A stretch of 52,074 bases of DNA. It comes from Subsaximicrobium wynnwilliamsii (GTDB lineage: Bacteria; Bacteroidota; Bacteroidia; Flavobacteriales; Flavobacteriaceae). The notes below the pieces were generated by a model. It was not told the origin of the DNA. It worked only from the letters and a program-made list of their open reading frames with translations, and searched no databases. The stretch's first letter is position 1. Every line of letters begins with the position of its first letter. The stretch is from positions 1-52,074 of the forward strand of contig NZ_VORM01000030.1 of assembly GCF_007997225.1 (NCBI RefSeq). The letters are read 5' to 3'. The translations under genes were made by a program, and so were the position numbers. Shown here in pieces: positions 18,192 to 26,740 of the stretch.

Positions 18192-18279
18192 AATATGACA
18201 AAAGATTGTCACATAATTGGCGTATAGAATAACTTCACTATTTGAATAGCAATTCGGAATTTAGCACAAAAAATTCAGG

Positions 18280-19215
18280 ATGAAAATATTTAAAAGAATC
18301 GTACTAGCTTTATTAGTTTTAATAGTAGTATCATTTATTGGTGGTTACTTTTATTTTGACAATAAATTCACACCAGCAGAAAACTACTTGACAGTTCAAG
18401 GGGTTTCAAAAAAAGTCCCCTTGAAATGGGTCTCAAGTGATAGTAATCCAAATGTTGCAATGCTTTTACCCGTTAAACTTGAAGGTGTTTCACAGATATT
18501 TTATATGCAATTGGATTTTGGTTCCCCAACTACACTGATGTATTCCAATGCTCTAAAATCCATTAATGAAAAATTCCCAAGTGCACTCGATTTAAAAGAC
18601 GATTCTCAGATTGCTTCCGTACAATTTGGTTTAGGTAAAATGACAATTTCTTCAGATAAATTTGAAGTCTTGCACTATGGCAACGAGGTAAAATGGGATC
18701 AAGAAGCCATAAATGTTATAGGAACGCTAGGAACAGACCTGCTTGAAAAGCGTCGTATAACCTTAAATTTCAAGGAAGACTACTGCCTATTTGATGTCAA
18801 TGGAAATCAGAATGGGTTTACAGCCTTTGAGTTTGAAAAAAGGAGACTATTATTTCCGGCAAAAATCGCTAATGAAAATCTTAAACTTCTATACGATTCT
18901 GGAACAAGCGGATACGAATTTATTACAGACCAAAACGAGTGGGAAAAATACAGAGTAAAGGATGGAAAAACAAAAAGTGAAAAAGCAAACTCTGTGGGGA
19001 ATACATTGACTGTAATTTCCGCACCTGCCCAAGAAACAATTGAAATAGGCTCTAAAAGCTTAAGCTTATCGGAAGTCACTTATATAGAAGGCACCTCTGC
19101 AGTTCAAAACATATTGATGCGATTTTCAGGGATGCAGGGAATGATTGGAAATAAACTATTTTTAAATCAAACTTTAATTATTGATTGCAAGACTGAAAAA
19201 TTTAAAATAGAATGA
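18280..19215 (+). CDS. Pepsin/retropepsin-like protein with altered active-site motifs
   Basis: The 311-residue protein has an N-terminal hydrophobic anchor or signal (residues 8-27). It shows two aspartyl-protease-like loops: QLDFGSPTTLMY (D79) and LLYDSGTSGYEF (D206). The spacing of about 127 residues matches its homologue at 25557-26540, which has DTG in both positions. Here the glycine-flanked motifs read D-F-G and D-S-G, so activity is uncertain. It probably acts in or across the periplasm. Target and function are unknown. Confidence 0.65.
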   Translation: MKIFKRIVLALLVLIVVSFIGGYFYFDNKFTPAENYLTVQGVSKKVPLKWVSSDSNPNVAMLLPVKLEGVSQIFYMQLDFGSPTTLMYSNALKSINEKFPSALDLKDDSQIASVQFGLGKMTISSDKFEVLHYGNEVKWDQEAINVIGTLGTDLLEKRRITLNFKEDYCLFDVNGNQNGFTAFEFEKRRLLFPAKIANENLKLLYDSGTSGYEFITDQNEWEKYRVKDGKTKSEKANSVGNTLTVISAPAQETIEIGSKSLSLSEVTYIEGTSAVQNILMRFSGMQGMIGNKLFLNQTLIIDCKTEKFKIE

Positions 19216-19255
19216 AAACTATTTGCTAAGACATTATATAATTAATTGCCTTCGC

Positions 19256-19271
19256 AAGCCTCCTGAGGCTT
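19256..19271. repeat. Short inverted repeat downstream of the aspartyl-protease-like gene
   Basis: AAGCCTC, a two-base gap and GAGGCTT form a perfect 7-base hairpin about 40 bases after the stop at 19215. No T-run follows directly, so a terminator role is only possible. Confidence 0.3.
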
Positions 19272-19430
19272 CCAAAGATTTAGTAATGAGCGTTTTTTTA
19301 TGAGGGTTTTATTTGCTAAATTAATTCTTTACACACTCAACAAACTACATACAGACCATTGCAATTCATTTGAAAATGTAACAAAAACCCAAGTTAATGG
19401 TCATTTAAGAGAAGCTATATATAAAGACAA

Positions 19431-20150
19431 GTGACTAAAACTAATTCTAAAGCAACCAGCAAAAAGAAAACTATTGTCGTTTTCATGTTAACAATTTTAT
19501 TAGGCTATGTTTTATTCATCATCCCAGATATATTCTTTGGGGTTACCAAAATCAATGGCGGAAAGATTGGCATAAATTTACTCTGGATTGCATTGTTTCA
19601 ATTTTTATCGATTCTAGCCCTACTTTATGCTTCACTCAAAATTTTGAAAAAGGACTTCAGTTATATTGGTCTCAAGTTTGTGAACGTAAAAAAAGACTTC
19701 TTATTAGGTCTTATTTTCGGTACTTTATGGACTATCCTTCAATTTGTTCTCATCATACCCAATACAGGTGGTATCAACCGACCAGACATCAATGGCATGT
19801 TGGAAATGTATGATGGTAGTTTAATAGGAACACTTTCATTTATTGCATTGGGAGTGATAGGAGGTGGAATTACAGAGGAACTCTTTAACAGAGGATATTT
19901 CATTAGTGTACTTAAAGATGTCTTTAAAAAACCAAAATTAGGATTATGGTTTTCTGCAATTTTATCTATTGTACTATTTTCGCTTGGCCATATGCCAGTT
20001 AGTGCATTAGATTGGTTTGATATTCTAATTCCGACTATTATGTACACTTTCTTATTCATAACAACCAAACGATTGACTGCATCCATAGTGGCTCATGGAA
20101 TTTATAATATGACAGCTATTATATTAACCTATTACCTTTATTTCAATTGA
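19431..20150 (+). CDS. CPBP-family intramembrane glutamic protease
   Basis: The 239-residue protein has about seven to eight membrane segments and the CPBP (Abi/Rce1-like) motifs: E149-E150-xxx-R154 in ITEELFNRGYF, H187 in SLGHMP, and H222...N226 in VAHGIYN. These residues form the intramembrane active site in this family, whose members process peptides or prenylated proteins and sometimes give bacteriocin immunity. A GTG start at 19431 precedes a lysine-rich N-terminus. The end overlaps an upstream in-frame start of the next gene, but that gene more likely begins at 20171. Confidence 0.88.
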   Translation: MTKTNSKATSKKKTIVVFMLTILLGYVLFIIPDIFFGVTKINGGKIGINLLWIALFQFLSILALLYASLKILKKDFSYIGLKFVNVKKDFLLGLIFGTLWTILQFVLIIPNTGGINRPDINGMLEMYDGSLIGTLSFIALGVIGGGITEELFNRGYFISVLKDVFKKPKLGLWFSAILSIVLFSLGHMPVSALDWFDILIPTIMYTFLFITTKRLTASIVAHGIYNMTAIILTYYLYFN

Positions 20151-20170
20151 AGATTTGTGAACAATTTCTT

Positions 20171-21208
20171 ATGAGAAAAATAGGAGTTTTATTAATATTA
20201 TTCTCATTGACATGGAATTCTCAGGCTCAAATTCAAAAGATACTATTTGACTTTGAATTTGAAGGCGCATTCCTTAATGGTGTATTGAATATGCCAGACA
20301 CTATTCCTAAAGGTGTTGCACTTATTGTTCACGGTTCTGGTAAGACAAATGCTGTAGAACAAGAATGGTACTATGATGTTCGAGAACAATTCGTTAAATC
20401 TGGATATGCAGTTTACATGTGGGATAAAATGGGATGTGGTGCTAGTGGGGGTGCTTTTGAGTACAATCAATCTGTCCAAAATAGTGCATTAGAAGTAATA
20501 GCGGCAATAGGTGCATTGAAAAAAGCTAATATTTCTGGTTCTGACAAAATTGGTTTGTGGGGTATCAGCAGGGCGGGTTGGATAAATCCATTGGTTATTG
20601 ACCAATACAAGGACATCCAGTTTTGGCTATCAGTAAGTGGAGTGGATGCTAAAGAAAACTTTAAATATTTACTAAAAGAAAGCTTGAGAATTAATGGATA
20701 CCCAAAAGACGCTGTTACCTTATTAGTAGATGAATGGCAAAAAGGTGTTAGAATAACTCATTCAGGCGGTAGTTTCGAAACCTATTTAGAAGCCACTCCA
20801 AACCTCAGAGATAATGAATTTTTGTTAAGGTTTACCAATGGCGGAATCACAGAAGAAGGCTATTACACCTATCAAGAAGGGTTTATGAAGGAAAAACTGG
20901 ATGAAGAATCTGGTTTACAAGTGTATATAAAGGATTTTGATAATATTTTATCTAATACAAATTGCCCTGTACTCGCTTTATTTGGAGAAAAGGATATGAA
21001 CGTTGATTGGAACAAAACAAAGGCACTTTATGAAAGCACCCATAGAATTACTTCAGATCTGACTATCAAATCATTTCCTGACTGTTATCACAATATGTAT
21101 AAATGCAAAACAGGAGGCTTTTTTGAGTTTCAAGACAATAATTTACCGCGAGACAGATGTGAAGACTTCCTTAAAACAATGTCGGATTGGTTAGCTAAAA
21201 TAAAATAA
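20171..21208 (+). CDS. Exported alpha/beta hydrolase
   Basis: With ATG at 20171 the protein begins MRKIGVLLILFSLTWNSQAQ, a good signal peptide; a TTG at 20147 would add eight unneeded residues. The alpha/beta hydrolase fold is indicated by the oxyanion region VHGSGKTNAVEQEWY, the nucleophile elbow G-I-S133-R-A-G, an acid in LFGEKDMNVDW and the histidine in CYHNMY. It is a periplasmic esterase or peptidase of unknown substrate. It sits 20 bases downstream of the CPBP protease gene and 11 bases upstream of the next hydrolase, so the three probably form an operon. Confidence 0.85.
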   Translation: MRKIGVLLILFSLTWNSQAQIQKILFDFEFEGAFLNGVLNMPDTIPKGVALIVHGSGKTNAVEQEWYYDVREQFVKSGYAVYMWDKMGCGASGGAFEYNQSVQNSALEVIAAIGALKKANISGSDKIGLWGISRAGWINPLVIDQYKDIQFWLSVSGVDAKENFKYLLKESLRINGYPKDAVTLLVDEWQKGVRITHSGGSFETYLEATPNLRDNEFLLRFTNGGITEEGYYTYQEGFMKEKLDEESGLQVYIKDFDNILSNTNCPVLALFGEKDMNVDWNKTKALYESTHRITSDLTIKSFPDCYHNMYKCKTGGFFEFQDNNLPRDRCEDFLKTMSDWLAKIK

Positions 21209-21219
21209 AACTATCACAG

Positions 21220-23505
21220 ATGGATTCAGTTTTTTATAGAGAAAATAGAAAAAGTATCATCAGAATATCAACACTAATTCTGGTTTTTATTATTAGTCAT
21301 TCGATTTTTGGACAAAATATAGTAATTGAAGGAGTAATAAAAGGCTCGGAACAAAAAGAAGCATTGCCTTATGCAAATGTTTTTTTACAGAAAAATTATT
21401 TTGGAACAGTAAGTAATCAAAACGGAAAATTTAAAATTATCATTCCAGAAGAAAAAAGTAGTGACAGTTTAGTTATATCATATATTGGATACAAAACACA
21501 AAAATTTAGTATTTCAAATATTAAAAATCCTTTGGTGGTGTTTTTAATTGAAGATCTAGCGACACTTAATGAAGTAGTAATTACTGGATATACAGCGGAA
21601 TCTATTATTAAAAAGGCAATAGAAAAAATACCAAGTAATTACTTTATCAAACCTTATCTATCCGAAGGATTTTATAGAGCTACCGCTCAAAAAGAAAATA
21701 GTTTTATTCATCTATCTGAAGCCGTTTTTGAAATTTATCAATCTAAAATTGACAAACCACGTCAGCAATTTAAGTTAGAAAAAATGCGTGCCATTAAAGA
21801 TGAAAAGATGCTCAAAGGAGTATATGTAGGTGCAAAACCAAATGGTATCTATGGCTTTGATATTGTTAATAATTTAGACGATATGGATCTTTTAAATAAA
21901 AAAGGATTCAGACGTCATAACTTTGAAGTTGAAGGATCGGAACTAATCAACGGTAAAGAAGCCTACAAAATTTCTTTTGATCAAAAGGATATTAAAAAAG
22001 CTGGTTACAAGGGTTATATGTTAATTGATAAAGAATCCTTTGCTTTTGTCTATTTTAATTATGGCTTTAGTCAAAAGGGTATTTCCTATCATAAATATGG
22101 AGATGTAGCAACAAGATTATTAATGAAAATTGCAGGTGTAGATATTGGTTTGAATAGCAATAGTGTTTCAATTACTTACAAAAAAATTAAAAATAAATAT
22201 TATCTGAATAATGTAGGTTATGCGGAGACCATAACTATGAAAAGTGAAAGAGAACATTATAATTTTACTACAGACACAAGAGTAGATTATTTGATAACAA
22301 AAATTAAAACTGATAGTATTTCGCCTTTTTCTGATGATGAAACTTTAGGAAACGGAAAACTAATAGAGGACCAAACCTCTATTTATGATACAGCTTACTG
22401 GAAAAATTATAATATTTTACTACCTACAAATGATTTCACTGAAATTGCAAGAAAATTAGAAGCGAACAATAAAGCAAATGATTTTAAGGTTGAATTAGAG
22501 GACAAAATTTATAAACTACCAAAAGATAAAACGATTAGAATAGACTCTATTCTCTCTTTTTATAACCAAAAAGACTTGTTTAACGGTAATGCATTGATTT
22601 CTTATGAAGGACAAACCATTTTCCAAAAAAGTTATAATAACGATTTGACTAGCAATAATGTGAATTCTCAATTCAGAATTGGTTCGTTAAGCAAAACATT
22701 TACTTCAATGATAATTGCCCAACTGGAAAATGAAAACAAATTAAATTATAGTGACGAAATTGAAAAATTTTTACCAACCTATCCAAATGGTAACGTAACA
22801 ATAAGCCAATTATTAAGCCACCAATCGGGAATCCCAAATTTCTTATCGAATAAATCATACTTACCACAGATATTAACGAATAAATATTCAATTGAAGAAG
22901 TCGTAACGCTATTTTGTAGTGATACGTTAGAATTTGAATCTGGAAGTAAGTTTGAATATTCCAATTCGAATTTTGTGATTTTAAGTTTAATAGCCGAAAA
23001 AATCATCGAAAAAAAGTATAAAGAAATTCTGAACCAATATATTTTTAAACCTTTAAATATGAAGAATACATATTTTGGGAAATCAACAGATAGCATAAAC
23101 CTTGTAACTGGTTTTATGTATGGAAATCCTGAAATAAAATACGACGCTCAAAATGTAGGAGGAGCTGGTGGAATTACCTCTACAACTTCTGACTTATTAA
23201 AATGGAGTAATGCCTTTAGTGATGAACAACTGCTTCCTCAATCAAAATTAGAAAATTTATTCAAACCACAAGCTGAATATACCGATTGGGATGCGTATTA
23301 TGGATATGGTTGGATGATTGACAGATTTATGTTTTCTTCATCAAAAAAAAACAAAATAAATTATCATCCTGGAACTGATTTTGGGTTTTACTCAATGTTC
23401 GTAAAACAGCCTGATTTAGGGATTACAATTATATTATTAAATAATACCGGAGAGTTCCCGAGATTTGAAATGACAGAGTTGATATTGAACGAATTGAATA
23501 GATGA
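21220..23505 (+). CDS. Carboxypeptidase-regulatory-like domain fused to a serine hydrolase
   Basis: The 761-residue protein has an N-terminal membrane or signal segment (about 13-32), then a CarboxypepD_reg-like beta-sandwich (ANVFLQKNYFGTVSNQNGKF, ISYIGYKTQKF; about 35-115). A middle region of about 300 residues resembles surface-protein extensions. The C-terminal beta-lactamase-fold domain has S489-L-S-K492, Y580-S-N582 and H716-P-G718. The CarboxypepD_reg module is usual at the N-terminus of TonB receptors and surface proteins, and its fusion to a serine hydrolase is uncommon. It probably acts at the outer membrane or in the periplasm. It is the last gene of the CPBP-hydrolase cluster. Confidence 0.85.
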   Translation: MDSVFYRENRKSIIRISTLILVFIISHSIFGQNIVIEGVIKGSEQKEALPYANVFLQKNYFGTVSNQNGKFKIIIPEEKSSDSLVISYIGYKTQKFSISNIKNPLVVFLIEDLATLNEVVITGYTAESIIKKAIEKIPSNYFIKPYLSEGFYRATAQKENSFIHLSEAVFEIYQSKIDKPRQQFKLEKMRAIKDEKMLKGVYVGAKPNGIYGFDIVNNLDDMDLLNKKGFRRHNFEVEGSELINGKEAYKISFDQKDIKKAGYKGYMLIDKESFAFVYFNYGFSQKGISYHKYGDVATRLLMKIAGVDIGLNSNSVSITYKKIKNKYYLNNVGYAETITMKSEREHYNFTTDTRVDYLITKIKTDSISPFSDDETLGNGKLIEDQTSIYDTAYWKNYNILLPTNDFTEIARKLEANNKANDFKVELEDKIYKLPKDKTIRIDSILSFYNQKDLFNGNALISYEGQTIFQKSYNNDLTSNNVNSQFRIGSLSKTFTSMIIAQLENENKLNYSDEIEKFLPTYPNGNVTISQLLSHQSGIPNFLSNKSYLPQILTNKYSIEEVVTLFCSDTLEFESGSKFEYSNSNFVILSLIAEKIIEKKYKEILNQYIFKPLNMKNTYFGKSTDSINLVTGFMYGNPEIKYDAQNVGGAGGITSTTSDLLKWSNAFSDEQLLPQSKLENLFKPQAEYTDWDAYYGYGWMIDRFMFSSSKKNKINYHPGTDFGFYSMFVKQPDLGITIILLNNTGEFPRFEMTELILNELNR

Positions 23506-23610
23506 TTTTTGCATATAAAACGTTGCAATGTATTTAATAAGAAATGTGAAACAATTGAGGCGTCCTAATCGTATTAGTTTTTTTTATTGGCTAAAGTCTA
23601 AACTAACACC

Positions 23611-23847
23611 GTGAGAAAACTATTACTTTTAAGTTTATTGCCTATTTTAAGCTTTGCGCAAACTCAAATAGGAAATGACATTGATGGTGAAGCAATCGGC
23701 GATGCGAGTGGCCGTACTTTGTCGTTGTCAGCTAATGGCAATGTAATTGCTATTGGTGCATTTTATAAGTACAGATTTTCTTCCTCAAAAATCTTCATAA
23801 ACAAACATCCAACTCTTCACAAACATTGGAGCCGGAGGTCGAATTAG
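23611..23847 (+). pseudogene. N-terminal remnant of a T9SS-type surface protein
   Basis: A GTG start at 23611 opens a signal peptide (RKLLLLSLLPILSFAQ) followed by QIGNDIDGEAIGDASGRTL and SLSANGNVIAIGA. This is the first repeat of a family of long flavobacterial secreted proteins that carry many such repeats and a C-terminal sorting domain. After about 23762 the homology stops, and an unrelated tail runs to the stop at 23847. It is a truncated remnant of perhaps 5% of the original gene. Confidence 0.65.
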
Positions 23848-23857
23848 AAACAAAAAA

Positions 23858-24550
23858 ATGAAAAAAATAAAAAATATTTTAAAGAAAATCAAAGGTTTGC
23901 TGCCTAAACTAACTAAATATTTCTTCGACTTTTTAGTTGTGTTTGTGGGGGTTTTCTTGGCTTTTTGGCTAAACGAAAGAAAAGATAGGCAGGAAGAAGA
24001 AACGCGGAAACAGCAAATTTATATCTCCATATATGAAGACTTTAACGATTTTTACCTTTCGGGTAGAAAGGAAAACAAGGAAGGGTTTATCAAACTGTTT
24101 GAGAATCAAAAAAACAAAATGGACAGTCTGGTTGCCATCAAGGAACTTCCGTCCACTTGTCGAATTTTTGGTAATTATTGGCAAATAGGAATTATTAATG
24201 CTCTTATCGAAAGCGGTAATTTAGAAGATGTTGACATTGGAATATTCAAGGGAGTCACTGGATTCCAAACCATGCATCGTAATATGTTGACGGAGATTGA
24301 AGCATTTAACGAGCAATATGAAAAGTATATCACTGCAAATTACGATAATGAAATTGATGATTTTTATGAGCCAGGAACAAACGAACTTAAACAAAAATAT
24401 AAACTGCCACTCGATCGTCTAAATACACTGATTGCTCAATCTAAAATGTTGGTGGAAATTGCAAAGGACGCTAAGGAAGGTTTAAATGAGCTATATAAAA
24501 TTGAAGAGGAATTAAAAAACAACCAACAACAACAACAACAACAACGTTAA
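23858..24550 (+). CDS. Single-pass membrane protein, unknown function
   Basis: A 230-residue protein. Residues 20-40 (FFDFLVVFVGVFLAFWLNE) form one membrane segment near the N-terminus, followed by a mostly helical, charged domain. This resembles the plan of DUF6090-type flavobacterial proteins, but I am not sure of the family. The C-terminus ends in seven glutamines encoded by a pure CAA run (24524-24544). It lies 66 bases upstream of a LytTR regulator gene, possibly in one transcript. Confidence 0.55.
   Translation: MKKIKNILKKIKGLLPKLTKYFFDFLVVFVGVFLAFWLNERKDRQEEETRKQQIYISIYEDFNDFYLSGRKENKEGFIKLFENQKNKMDSLVAIKELPSTCRIFGNYWQIGIINALIESGNLEDVDIGIFKGVTGFQTMHRNMLTEIEAFNEQYEKYITANYDNEIDDFYEPGTNELKQKYKLPLDRLNTLIAQSKMLVEIAKDAKEGLNELYKIEEELKNNQQQQQQQR
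24524..24544 (+). repeat. (CAA)7 microsatellite
   Basis: Seven perfect CAA codons give a polyglutamine C-terminus to the preceding membrane protein. Because the unit is one codon, slippage would change the number of glutamines without shifting the frame. Confidence 0.9.
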
Positions 24551-24616
24551 AAATACAAATTGAATCATTTTCAAAGATGATACACTGCTTTCTTATTTAG
24601 ATAAATTCAATGAAAT

Positions 24617-25429
24617 ATGGTTTTTAGTAGATCAATCGCATATACTTCCAGCTGGTATCACACATTCATATTGAGTGTTATTCTAGCAACTGTGATTGTG
24701 ATAGTTCTCATATTCCTTCAACCATTTGATATCTACGCAAATGAAATAGCTCACAAAAATATCAAGCTCATAGGTTATGGTTTTTGCAACATCATACCCA
24801 TACTGCTGATTCATTTTTTTGAAGGTTTTTGGTTTATACGCAACCAAGGAAAATGGTATATTCATCAGGAGCTGTTCATTCTGCTTTTTGGCTTTTTACT
24901 GATTTCATTAGTCTCTTACTTCTATAATATTTTAATAGTAAATGATCTAAAAACAGAACCTGAATATATTTTTCGATGGTTCAAAGATTTTAGTTTACCC
25001 TTTGTTCCAATTTTCATTCCTTTTTGGGCATATCTCAGATTTAGGTTTAGCAAAACCACAATGCATCCAACTTTATTTGAAAGTAAAAAAGAGGTTTCAA
25101 TACAAGGAAATAACCAAAATGAGACAATAAAATTTCATGAAAAGGATTTTATTATGGCAAGAGCTCAATCGAATTATGTAGATGTTTTCTTTGTTAAAGA
25201 CAATCTTCTTGAGAAGCAAATGATACGGTCAACGCTATTAAATATTAAAAGTAAAATCCCATCAGCGGCACAGGTGCACAGATCTTTTCTTGTTAATCCT
25301 CAACAGATAGATAAAATTTCTGGAAATTCTCGTAAAGGGGATATTACTTTAAATTATTTGGAATATGAAGTCCCTGTATCACCAAAACACTTTTTAGGCT
25401 TAAAAAAATACCTTCAAAATCGTCCCTAA
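24617..25429 (+). CDS. Membrane-bound LytTR-family DNA-binding regulator
   Basis: The 270-residue protein has about four membrane segments (about 15-36, 50-68, 84-106, 127-146) and a C-terminal LytTR DNA-binding domain (about 165-265; MARAQSNYVDVFFVK, a VHRSFLVN segment and a VPVSPKHF end). It lacks a receiver domain. Such proteins bind promoter repeats as dimers and are common in flavobacteria beside envelope hydrolase genes. Its likely targets are the flanking hydrolase genes, but no repeat operator is recognised. Confidence 0.85.
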   Translation: MVFSRSIAYTSSWYHTFILSVILATVIVIVLIFLQPFDIYANEIAHKNIKLIGYGFCNIIPILLIHFFEGFWFIRNQGKWYIHQELFILLFGFLLISLVSYFYNILIVNDLKTEPEYIFRWFKDFSLPFVPIFIPFWAYLRFRFSKTTMHPTLFESKKEVSIQGNNQNETIKFHEKDFIMARAQSNYVDVFFVKDNLLEKQMIRSTLLNIKSKIPSAAQVHRSFLVNPQQIDKISGNSRKGDITLNYLEYEVPVSPKHFLGLKKYLQNRP

Positions 25430-25556
25430 AGTACACCATTATCACAAAAACTTCAAATTCACCCCAAAAGCTTCAAGTCCATCACTTCGCTTTTTCAAAC
25501 AATAGTTTACATACGTTCTTTGCGTAATTTGAATTCAAAAACGTCACTTTATTATT

Positions 25557-26540
25557 ATGAAAAAAGGGTACAAGATTTTAATTATAACAGCCTTGTTCAT
25601 AAGTGGATTATCATTTACTGCATGGAACGTATTTAACTATTACTGGAGAACTCAAGGTACAGTGAATACATTTAGCACTTTTACGGAGCCCGAGGCTTTG
25701 AGTTTTTCTAAAATCAAATGGGTGGAAGATTCCTTTGGTACGTTTAAAACAGATATTAGCGCATTCTTTATAAAAGTGGAACTGAACGGTGTTGACGATT
25801 CCTTTTACATGCAGTTTGATACAGGAACTTCACAAACCTTGTTTTATGGTAAAACATTACATGCATTAAAAGCAAAACATCCTTCTTTTGAGCCGGTTGA
25901 AAGTCAATCGGGAAATTATTGGTTAAAATCTCCTGTTTTAAAAATAGGAGATCTAAACTTTGGGGCAAGGGATCTATTGGTAAAAGCAGATCTAGGGAGT
26001 GAAGAAATAGATCCTTCGTTTACCATAATTGGAACTATAGGTTTTGATGCAATTGTAGGAAGGAAACTAATACTCGATTTTAAAAATAACCAATTGACCA
26101 TCACTAACAAAGACATCAATAAATTAAACTACATCTTCAAGCCTCTTGAAGGAGCCAGCTTAGATCGTTTTCCAATACTTATCCCTGCCGAAGTAGATGG
26201 TGAAGATGTGCAACTACTTTATGATACTGGATCAAGTATGTTTCCGCTAATCGTGGATAACCAAAAATTACTCCATATCGAAAACGCTGGGCGCACGGAT
26301 ACACTTTGTTGCACCACGAGCTGGGGTAAGTCTTATGATTTTTACAGAAGAAAATTAAATACTGATATCAAAATAGGAAATCTCGTTGAAAAACAGCCTT
26401 ACGTGTACTCATCAAAGAGCATGGATCAATACGACTACTTTCCTAATTGGTTAACGATGGGGATAGCTGGAAATCATATGTTCATCGATAAAATCCTATT
26501 AATAGATACTCAAAATAATATTTTTGGTATTTGTGACTAA
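25557..26540 (+). CDS. Pepsin-like aspartyl protease homologue
   Basis: The 327-residue protein starts with a membrane or signal segment (about 8-25). Two aspartyl protease motifs are intact: FDTGTSQTLFYG with D88 and YDTGSSMFPLI with D223. Both are preceded by hydrophobic residues as in pepsin-fold lobes. Two DTG motifs in one chain are typical of eukaryotic pepsins and rare in bacteria, where retropepsin-like proteins usually carry one. It is a paralogue of the protein at 18280-19215. It is probably periplasmic; the substrate is unknown. Confidence 0.7.
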   Translation: MKKGYKILIITALFISGLSFTAWNVFNYYWRTQGTVNTFSTFTEPEALSFSKIKWVEDSFGTFKTDISAFFIKVELNGVDDSFYMQFDTGTSQTLFYGKTLHALKAKHPSFEPVESQSGNYWLKSPVLKIGDLNFGARDLLVKADLGSEEIDPSFTIIGTIGFDAIVGRKLILDFKNNQLTITNKDINKLNYIFKPLEGASLDRFPILIPAEVDGEDVQLLYDTGSSMFPLIVDNQKLLHIENAGRTDTLCCTTSWGKSYDFYRRKLNTDIKIGNLVEKQPYVYSSKSMDQYDYFPNWLTMGIAGNHMFIDKILLIDTQNNIFGICD

Positions 26541-26598
26541 ATACGCATGAACGTCGAAGAGTTTGAAATACCAAGGCTCTTAAACTACTAAATTGATC

Positions 26599-26638
26599 AG
26601 AACGGATAGTAGGGCGGAAGAAACGTGACTACCGTTCT
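26599..26638. terminator. Stem-loop between convergent genes
   Basis: AGAACGG(A)TAGT at 26599-26610 and ACTACCGTTCT at 26628-26638 form an 11-bp stem with one bulged A and a 17-base loop. It lies between two convergent genes ending at 26540 (plus) and 26741 (minus), where a two-way transcription stop would be useful. No strong T-run follows. Confidence 0.4.
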
Positions 26639-26740
26639 GTTGAACTCAAGCCAATTTAAAATTTTGCGGTCTTTACAAACATACAAAAACCTTTTGTAAA
26701 GCCTGTAATAGCTAAGTTTTATGAATGTTGCCCAGCGTTT

